Source: Bacteroidota bacterium (GTDB lineage: Bacteria; Bacteroidota; Bacteroidia; UKL13-3). From it: a DNA stretch of 34,298 bases. Both the position numbers and the translations under genes were made by a program. Positions 1 to 6,820 of the stretch are shown here, in pieces. Within the stretch, counting starts at the first letter, position 1; every line of letters begins with the position of its first letter. The notes beneath the pieces were generated by a model, which was not told where the DNA came from, made no database searches, and saw nothing but the letters and a program-made list of their open reading frames with translations. The DNA is taken from contig JAUYMZ010000461.1 of the NCBI GenBank assembly GCA_030699355.1, positions 1 to 34,298 of the forward strand, written 5' to 3'.

Positions 1-2
1 CA

Positions 3-260
3 AACAAAGAAAAAATCACTTGTTTTTATTTTGAGGCATTCGACGAAAAATGGAAAGATGCCAAAAACCCAATGGGTTCAGAAAACCATTTTGGATTATT
101 TACCATTGACGGAAAAGCTAAATATGCCTTGTGGAAAAGGGTAGATGAAGGCCTATTTAAGCAGCTTAGCAGAGAGGGCAAACCCATTGAAAAAACTTAC
201 AGTGGCAGTAAAGAAGATTTGCTCAAAACTGTGGCCTTACCTAAACATGTAAAAAATTAA
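3..260 (+). CDS. C-terminal fragment of a GH17-type protein (5' truncated by the window edge)
   Basis: The frame is open from nt 3: NKEKITCFYFEAFDEKWKDAKNPMGSENHFGLFTIDGKAKYALW. This matches the FFFEAFDENWKGSSDPMEPEKHWGVF end of the GH17 at 5067-5987. The listed ATG at 72 is internal. Confidence 0.75.
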   Translation, partial: NKEKITCFYFEAFDEKWKDAKNPMGSENHFGLFTIDGKAKYALWKRVDEGLFKQLSREGKPIEKTYSGSKEDLLKTVALPKHVKN

Positions 261-1769
261 ATGAGCATGAATATCAAACAGCAATTATGTAAAAACAAAT
301 CCCTATCAATGGCCTTGATTTGCTTGTTTTTTATTCAGTGTTCACAAGATAAAAAAACAACTATGGATGTATATGAAACCTCAGAAAATGGAAATGCACT
401 TACCTTACTAAAAGAGTTTCAAGCAGCTGATAAATCACTTACCATAAACCTTAATCCCGAGGAAACCTTTCAAAAAATTACCGGAATTGGCGGGTCGTTC
501 ACGGAAGCCTCTGCGTCTTTATTAAATAGATTAGGTTCAGCCAATAGAAAAAAAATCTTAGAGGCCTATTTTAGCCAAGAAGGCGCTAATTATTCCTTAA
601 CCAGGACACATATAGCCTCTTGCGATTTTTCGCTTAGCAATTACACTTATGCCAAGGTTGAAAATGATGTTGCAATGAATCATTTTAGCATTGAGGACGA
701 TAAAAACGACTTGATTCCAATGATTCTGGAGGCCAAAAAAATATCTAAAGATGGCTTTCATATCATTGCTTCTCCGTGGTCGGCCCCACCTTGGATGAAA
801 GATAACAAAAGTTTTGTGGGTGGAAAATTATTACCCCAATTTAATGATGCCTTTGCTTTGTACTTTTCTAAATACTTAACTGCTTATAAAAAAGAAGGCA
901 TTGATATTTGGGGAATTACCGTAATTAATGAGCCACATGGAAATGGAAATAATTGGGAAAGCACTTTGTTTTCGCCAAAAGAAATGACAGATTTCGTGCA
1001 AGATTATTTAGGACCGAAATTGGAAAAAGATGGCTGGGACCATGTAAAAATATTGGGCTACGATCAAAACAGAGCTGGCTTAAAAGAATGGGTAGATGAA
1101 ATGTATCGGGATGAAAAATCATCTAAATATTTTGCCGGTACAGCCATACATTGGTATGAAAGCACCTACGATTATTTCCCAGATGCCCTGCAATACGCGC
1201 ACAAAAAAGCACCAAACAAATTTCTCATTGAAACGGAGGGTTGTGTGGATTCTGAGATACCAAAATGGCGGGATGATAAGTGGTATTGGCAAAAAGAAGC
1301 CACCGATTGGGGCTGGGATTGGGCAAGCGAAAAAGACAAACACCTGCACCCTAAATATGCTCCTGTAAATAGATATGCAACAGATATCATTGGTTGTTTA
1401 AATAATTATGTTGATGGTTGGATAGATTGGAACATGGTTTTAGATACACAAGGCGGTCCCAACTGGTTTAAAAATTGGTGTGTTGCACCTGTGATTGTTA
1501 ACCCCGATAAAGATGAAGTGTATTTTACACCCTTGTATTATGTAATGGCACATTTTAGCAAGTTTATGAGGCCCGGTGCAACTAGAATTGGCTGCCAAAT
1601 AAACCACAAAGAAGTTATGGCTACTGCCGTTCAAAATCCGGATGGAAGCATTGCCCTTGCGGTGTTTAATCCTACGGAAGAGCAATACAATATAAATATC
1701 AACCTAAACAATCAAACCCAAACGCTTAGCATAGATTCGAAAGCATTACAAACTATAATACTCAACTAA
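261..1769 (+). CDS. GH30 family glycoside hydrolase, lipoprotein (beta-1,6-glucanase/glucosylceramidase-like)
   Basis: Lipobox-like N-terminus (LICLFFIQC). GH30 hallmarks: GIGGSFTEASASLLNRL, SLTRTHIASCDFSLSNY, SPWSAPPWMK, TVINEPHG (acid/base E), FLIETEGC (nucleophile E). Confidence 0.88.
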   Translation: MSMNIKQQLCKNKSLSMALICLFFIQCSQDKKTTMDVYETSENGNALTLLKEFQAADKSLTINLNPEETFQKITGIGGSFTEASASLLNRLGSANRKKILEAYFSQEGANYSLTRTHIASCDFSLSNYTYAKVENDVAMNHFSIEDDKNDLIPMILEAKKISKDGFHIIASPWSAPPWMKDNKSFVGGKLLPQFNDAFALYFSKYLTAYKKEGIDIWGITVINEPHGNGNNWESTLFSPKEMTDFVQDYLGPKLEKDGWDHVKILGYDQNRAGLKEWVDEMYRDEKSSKYFAGTAIHWYESTYDYFPDALQYAHKKAPNKFLIETEGCVDSEIPKWRDDKWYWQKEATDWGWDWASEKDKHLHPKYAPVNRYATDIIGCLNNYVDGWIDWNMVLDTQGGPNWFKNWCVAPVIVNPDKDEVYFTPLYYVMAHFSKFMRPGATRIGCQINHKEVMATAVQNPDGSIALAVFNPTEEQYNININLNNQTQTLSIDSKALQTIILN

Positions 1770-1781
1770 CAAACAAAACCT

Positions 1782-4121
1782 ATGTCTAATCAACCACTCG
1801 TTAAAAAAGTTCCCAGAACCCAAAAAATTGCCTTTGGATTGGGAATGCTTGCCAACCAAATGTTTCCGGCTGCATTGGGTATTTTTATCGTAATACTCAT
1901 AGAAGGCTTGGGATTTCCGGGTTGGATGTTGGGCATTATCTATTTTGTACCCAAACTGTTTGATGCCATTACCGACCCAATTATGGGTTTTATTACAGAT
2001 AACACCAAATCTAAATGGGGACGAAGAAGACATTATGTTCTGATTGGTGCGGTTATTATGGGATTGTCTTTTGCTTCTATGTGGCAATTGTATGCTTCGA
2101 ACAGTGTTAACTACAATTTTTATTATTTTTTAGTTTGGTCATTAGTATTCTTTTTAGGTCTCACCATTTTTAGTGTGCCTTACGTGGCCATGGGTTATGA
2201 GATGAGTGATGATTTTCATGAACGTACCGAGATTATGGCAACAGCTCAGCTTATAGGTCAGCTAGCCTGGGTAATTGCACCTTGGTTTTGGGTAATTATG
2301 TACGACCCAAGGTTTTTTGAATCAACAGAAATTGCCACTAGAACATTGGCTGTTTATGTGGCCATTGGTTGCTCTATTCTAGCCGCTGTACCCGCATTTT
2401 TTATAAGCAGTAAATCTACTTTAAACGAAAATTACGAGCCCTTAACTTTTAGAAATATCAGTTCAAGTTTTGACCAAATTATTGAAGGATTTAGAGATGC
2501 GTTAAAAATAGCGCCTTTTAGAAAATTATGTATTGCTACCTTTCTAATCTTTAATGCATTTAACACGGTGGCGGGGTTTTCATTTTTTATTATAAAGTAC
2601 TTTATATTCAGCGAAAACCCTAATAATTTTGGCGTGTGGCCAACCCTCTTTGGAAGCATTGGTGCTATCATAACAACGCTCATTGTAATTCCAATTGTAT
2701 CGCGTATGTCGAAAGCAATGGGAAAAAAGAAAGCCTTTGTTATTTCTCAATTCATATCCATTATTGGCTATGTACTCTTTTGGTTTTTGTTTGTTCCAGG
2801 CAAGCCCTATCTCTTTATTTTTGCGTTACCTTTTTTCTCTTTTGGTATTGGTAGTTTGTTTACTTTAATGATGTCTATGACATCAGATGTGATTGATATT
2901 GACGAGTTGAATACAGGCAAGCGAAGAGAAGGAATTTTTGGTGCTATTTATTGGTGGATGGTAAAGTTTGGTTTGGCCATTGCGGGTTTATTAAGCGGGT
3001 TAATTTTATCCTTTGTTGCCTTTAATTCGGGTGCTGCCTCTCAAACAGCACAATCTATGTTTGAATTAAGATTATTTTTCTCTGGAATCCCCATTTTAGG
3101 AACCTTATTAGCCATTTGGGTGATGAGAGATTATGATGTTACTGAGGAGAAAGCAAGAGAAATAAGTGCTGAATTGGGTAAAAGAAAGAATAAACCTAGT
3201 TTACCCTACTTGCAAGGCAAATTACATTCGCTTTTACACCATACAAATTTAAACATCATCAACGGAATTGATTATAGCCAGAAAAGTGAAGCCGAAATAG
3301 AAACAAAGTTTGCACAAACATTTCATACGGGTTTACATGGTTTGTGTTTTAGTGCCTATGGAGAAGGGCAGAAAGTGGGAGATATTTTATCGAAAGAACA
3401 AATTAATAGAAGGTTAGATATCATTGCTCCGCATACGCAATGGATAAGAACTTTTTCGTGCACAGAAGGAAATGAATGGATACCAGAAATTGCCCATCAA
3501 AAAGGAATCAAAACAGTGGTTGGGGCTTGGATCAGCCAGGATAAAGAGCGAAATGAAAGGGAAATAAATGCTTTAATTAAATTGGCAAATGCAGGTTTGG
3601 TAGCGGTAGCAGCGGTAGGTAATGAAGTATTGTTGAGAGAAGAGATTAGCGAGGAAGAATTAATTGAGTATATAAAAAGGGTAAAAACCGCCATTCCAAA
3701 TACCGTTGAAGTGGGATATGTAGATGCCTATTACCAGTTTATTGACAGACCCAAATTGGTAGATAGCTGCGATTTAATTCTCTGTAATTTCTATCCTTTT
3801 TGGGAAGGTATTGCAATTGATTATTCTATGAGTTACCTCAACAATATGTTTGAACTAACAAAAACAGTTAGTAAGCATAAAAAAATTATTATTACCGAAA
3901 CAGGATGGCCAAGTTTGGGTGAAACCATTGAAAGTGCAGTGCCATCAAAAATAAATGCCATGAAATATTTTATTGTTGCGCAGGAATGGGCAAAAAATAA
4001 TAATATTGAGATGTTTCATTTCTCTTCTTTCGACGAATCGTGGAAAGTAGTGCAAGAAGGAAAATTAGGAAGCTTTTGGGGTTTATGGGATCAAAACGAA
4101 AAATTTAAGTTTACAAAATAA
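1782..4121 (+). CDS. MFS (GPH/MelB-like) sugar symporter fused to a C-terminal GH17 glucanase domain
   Basis: aa 1-~460 is a polytopic transporter with DAITDPIMGFITDNTKSKWGRRRHYV (GPH/MelB motif). aa ~490-779 is a GH17 domain with AAVGNEV (acid/base) and IITETGWPS (nucleophile). One uninterrupted reading frame. Confidence 0.85.
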   Translation: MSNQPLVKKVPRTQKIAFGLGMLANQMFPAALGIFIVILIEGLGFPGWMLGIIYFVPKLFDAITDPIMGFITDNTKSKWGRRRHYVLIGAVIMGLSFASMWQLYASNSVNYNFYYFLVWSLVFFLGLTIFSVPYVAMGYEMSDDFHERTEIMATAQLIGQLAWVIAPWFWVIMYDPRFFESTEIATRTLAVYVAIGCSILAAVPAFFISSKSTLNENYEPLTFRNISSSFDQIIEGFRDALKIAPFRKLCIATFLIFNAFNTVAGFSFFIIKYFIFSENPNNFGVWPTLFGSIGAIITTLIVIPIVSRMSKAMGKKKAFVISQFISIIGYVLFWFLFVPGKPYLFIFALPFFSFGIGSLFTLMMSMTSDVIDIDELNTGKRREGIFGAIYWWMVKFGLAIAGLLSGLILSFVAFNSGAASQTAQSMFELRLFFSGIPILGTLLAIWVMRDYDVTEEKAREISAELGKRKNKPSLPYLQGKLHSLLHHTNLNIINGIDYSQKSEAEIETKFAQTFHTGLHGLCFSAYGEGQKVGDILSKEQINRRLDIIAPHTQWIRTFSCTEGNEWIPEIAHQKGIKTVVGAWISQDKERNEREINALIKLANAGLVAVAAVGNEVLLREEISEEELIEYIKRVKTAIPNTVEVGYVDAYYQFIDRPKLVDSCDLILCNFYPFWEGIAIDYSMSYLNNMFELTKTVSKHKKIIITETGWPSLGETIESAVPSKINAMKYFIVAQEWAKNNNIEMFHFSSFDESWKVVQEGKLGSFWGLWDQNEKFKFTK

Positions 4122-4131
4122 TAAATAGCGT

Positions 4132-5067
4132 ATGTCGTACAGAGAAGGCCATTTTTTTAATCCAGAAAATAAGGAAAATTATATTCACCATCAGCAGGAA
4201 GGTGCACAAGAAATGCCGTGGATTAACTATGCTGAACTTACAGCGGATGATTTAAAAACCATGTGGCATAAAACCCTTCAAATGGGCATGCATGGCATTT
4301 GTTTTAGTATCTATGAAGATGGGCAAAAACCAGGTTCCATTATAACAGAAGCGCAAGTTGAAAGACGAATTGAAATATTAAAGCCGTATACCAAATGGGT
4401 TCGCTCATTTTCTTGTATAGAAGGAAATGAACATGTTCCTAGCATAGCCAAAAAACATGGCATGAAAACGCTTGTGGGTGCTTGGCTAGGGGATGATTTA
4501 GCATTAAATGAAAAAGAAATTGAAAGTTTAATTGCTATGGCAAAAGAGGGTTTAGTTGATGTGGCTGCTGTAGGCAATGAAGTAATGTACAGGAAAGATT
4601 TAACGGAGGAGCAATTAATAGCATACATACAAAGGGTAAAAGAGGCTATACCGCATATTCCAGTGGGATATGTAGATGCGTATTATGAGTTTTCGCACCG
4701 ACCAAGAATTACAGAGATATGTGATGTTATTTTAACTAATTGTTATCCGTATTGGGAAGGCTGCCCCATAGAATATTCGTTTGAACACATGAGGAGCATG
4801 TTTGAATCTGCTAAACATGCCGGACAAGGAAAACGTGTAATTATTACAGAAACCGGTTGGCCTAGCGAAGGTGGTGCTTTTAAAGGCTCTATTGCTAACC
4901 AAGAAAATGCCATGCGCTATTTTATAGATTGCCAAAATTGGTGCCATGCTAACGGAATAGAGAGTTTCTACTTCGCTTCTTTCGACGAGTCGTGGAAGGT
5001 TGGTCCGGAAGGTGATGTGGGTGCGTATTGGGGACTTTGGGATAAACACGAAAAACTAAAATATTAA
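4132..5067 (+). CDS. GH17 family beta-1,3-glucanase-like protein, no evident signal peptide
   Basis: GLVDVAAVGNEVMYR, GYVDAYYEF, VIITETGWPSEGG, FASFDESWKVGPEGDVGAYWGLWD. Collinear with the fused GH17 domain just upstream. N-terminus MSYREGHFFNPENKENYIHHQ is hydrophilic. Confidence 0.85.
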   Translation: MSYREGHFFNPENKENYIHHQQEGAQEMPWINYAELTADDLKTMWHKTLQMGMHGICFSIYEDGQKPGSIITEAQVERRIEILKPYTKWVRSFSCIEGNEHVPSIAKKHGMKTLVGAWLGDDLALNEKEIESLIAMAKEGLVDVAAVGNEVMYRKDLTEEQLIAYIQRVKEAIPHIPVGYVDAYYEFSHRPRITEICDVILTNCYPYWEGCPIEYSFEHMRSMFESAKHAGQGKRVIITETGWPSEGGAFKGSIANQENAMRYFIDCQNWCHANGIESFYFASFDESWKVGPEGDVGAYWGLWDKHEKLKY

Positions 5068-5987
5068 TGAGTAATTTTTTTCAGAAATTTAATATACCAT
5101 TCGATAAAGCGATTTGTTATTCTGGTTTTAGAGATGGGCAACAACCAGGCGGAATTGTTCCTTCTTACGAAGAGATTAAAGAAGATTTGATGCTGCTTAA
5201 ACCTCATTGGAAATACCTAAGATTATATGATTGCGATGAACATGCTGCTAGGGTAATGGAGGTTATTAAGAAAGAAAAACTAGACTTTAAATTAATGCTT
5301 GGTGCCTACATAGTTGCCGAAATGAATAATTATGGTTGTCCGTGGGGTGGCGGTATTTATGAAGAAGAACAGTTAGCAGAAAATCACAAGGCAAATAATG
5401 AAAAAATTGAAAAGCTAATAGATTGGTCGAACCAATACTCCGATATTATTTTCTGTGTATCGCTGGGGAATGAAGCTTGTGTAGATTGGACAGATCACTT
5501 TGTTCCGGTAGATAGGGTTATAGAATTTGCCAAGAAGGTGAAGCAAGGTATTAAGCAACCCATTACCTTTTGCGAGAATTATGTTCCTTGGTTAAATTAC
5601 CTAAAGCCACTGGTAGAACATATTGATTTTATTTCGATACACACCTACCCTGTTTGGGAATACAAACACATCCACGAATCGGTAGACTACTCCATATCAA
5701 ATTATGAATTAGTGGCGCAACTATACCCATATGTTCCGGTAGTTATTACCGAAGCAGGTTGGGCAACCAATTCGCACGGGAGAGGAATAAACAGCGAACA
5801 CGTAAACGAAGAAAACCAAAAAGTTTATTACGAAGATTTAATGGAGTGGACTACCAAGCATCAAGTTTTAACCTTCTTTTTTGAAGCCTTTGATGAAAAT
5901 TGGAAAGGCTCATCAGACCCCATGGAACCCGAAAAACATTGGGGCGTTTTTAAAGCTGATAGAAGTCCTAAGTTGGTGTTTAATTGA
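5067..5987 (+). CDS. GH17 family glycoside hydrolase (divergent subtype), no evident signal peptide
   Basis: CVSLGNEACVDW, ISIHTYPVWEY, VVITEAGWATNSHGRG, FFFEAFDENWKGSSDP. Overlaps the previous stop by 1 nt (TAATG). Confidence 0.83.
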   Translation: MSNFFQKFNIPFDKAICYSGFRDGQQPGGIVPSYEEIKEDLMLLKPHWKYLRLYDCDEHAARVMEVIKKEKLDFKLMLGAYIVAEMNNYGCPWGGGIYEEEQLAENHKANNEKIEKLIDWSNQYSDIIFCVSLGNEACVDWTDHFVPVDRVIEFAKKVKQGIKQPITFCENYVPWLNYLKPLVEHIDFISIHTYPVWEYKHIHESVDYSISNYELVAQLYPYVPVVITEAGWATNSHGRGINSEHVNEENQKVYYEDLMEWTTKHQVLTFFFEAFDENWKGSSDPMEPEKHWGVFKADRSPKLVFN

Positions 5988-5991
5988 TAGA

Positions 5992-6717
5992 TTAAAGCTG
6001 AAAAGAAAAGCCTTCTTTCTCTAAAGCGCGGTAACTTTTTTCGTCGAATTGAAAGAGCTTAGCGGGTCGGTGAGAAACATTTTCTTTTACTTCATTCAGT
6101 GGCTTTAAAATATTCATCTCTAGGATTTTTTTCCTGAAATTAGATTTATCAAACTTATATCCCAAAAGTGCTTCGTACAATAATTGGAGCTCTAAAAGGG
6201 TAAACTTAGGTGGCAGCAATTCAAAACCTGTAGGCTTATGCCTCACCTCATTTTTTAATGTTTCTATTCCCTTTTGTAAAATATTGTGGTGGTCGAATGC
6301 CAACTCTGGCAAATCTGTAATATTAAACCATTGGGCAGATTTGGCCCACGAAGAAGCTATCGGATTATAATCTATGCTATTTACCAAAGAAAAATAACCC
6401 ACAGTTACCACACGGCCAATTGGATGCCTATCTACACTTCCAAAAGTAAAAAACTGCTTCATGTAAATATTTTTTAAGCCAGTTAGTTTTTCTAACACAT
6501 TATTGGCGGCATCTCGTAAATTTTGTTCGGGTTCCACTAAATCTCCAATTAAAGCCCAATGTCCTTTAAAAGGCTCAACATCTCTTTGAACCAATAAAAC
6601 CTTTATTTCGCCCTCATGATATCCAAATATCACACAATCAACGGATAAGCCAAATACAAAATACGCATCTATCGGGAATTTATAATCTGATATGTAATAT
6701 TTACTTGGAATTTCCAT
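5992..6717 (-). CDS. NrtR/AraR-like transcriptional regulator (Nudix-fold effector domain + winged HTH)
   Basis: N-terminal Nudix fold with degenerate box GDLVEPEQNLRDAANNVLEKLTGL. C-terminal wHTH region LPPKFTLLELQLLYEALLGYKFDKSNFRKKILEMNIL.. typical of Nudix-type sugar regulators. Confidence 0.8.
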   Translation of the reverse strand: MEIPSKYYISDYKFPIDAYFVFGLSVDCVIFGYHEGEIKVLLVQRDVEPFKGHWALIGDLVEPEQNLRDAANNVLEKLTGLKNIYMKQFFTFGSVDRHPIGRVVTVGYFSLVNSIDYNPIASSWAKSAQWFNITDLPELAFDHHNILQKGIETLKNEVRHKPTGFELLPPKFTLLELQLLYEALLGYKFDKSNFRKKILEMNILKPLNEVKENVSHRPAKLFQFDEKSYRALEKEGFSFQL

Positions 6718-6774
6718 GCCGCAAAATAAAGGAAGATTTTATTTTTTAAGGAAAAAATTACTTATTGTATTTTT

Positions 6775-6785
6775 TACTTTAAGTA
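6775..6785. promoter_or_regulatory. Candidate operator: perfect inverted repeat TACTT-T-AAGTA in the divergent regulator/secreted-protein intergenic region
   Basis: Sequence TACTTTAAGTA read directly at 6775-6785. It sits just upstream of a possible -7 element TACCTTGC (6794-6801) for the 6821 gene. AT-rich background makes chance occurrence possible. Confidence 0.3.
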
Positions 6786-6820
6786 TTTTTATTTACCTTG
6801 CATTACAATAATTTAATAAT

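Noticed and set aside
925-1685. Several 60-90 aa ORFs inside the GH30 gene (both strands, e.g. 1096..1368 +, 1119..1349 -, 1440..1685 -)
   Set aside because: They overlap a clear GH30 CDS, have low-complexity or atypical composition, and no recognisable motifs.
1746-2087. 113-aa antisense ORF over the start of the MFS-GH17 gene
   Set aside because: Antisense to a well-supported CDS with no domain signal.
3121-3250. Possible assembly or annotation artefact joining MFS and GH17
   Set aside because: The linker (TEEKAREISAELGKRKNKPSLPYLQGKLHSLL) reads without stop or frame change and the downstream GH17 has its own start, so the fusion is accepted; resequencing would still be useful.
5979-5996. 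Inverted repeat TTTAAT-tgatag-ATTAAA between the convergent GH17 and Nudix regulator genes
   Set aside because: Only a 6-bp AT stem overlapping both stop codons; too weak to call a terminator.
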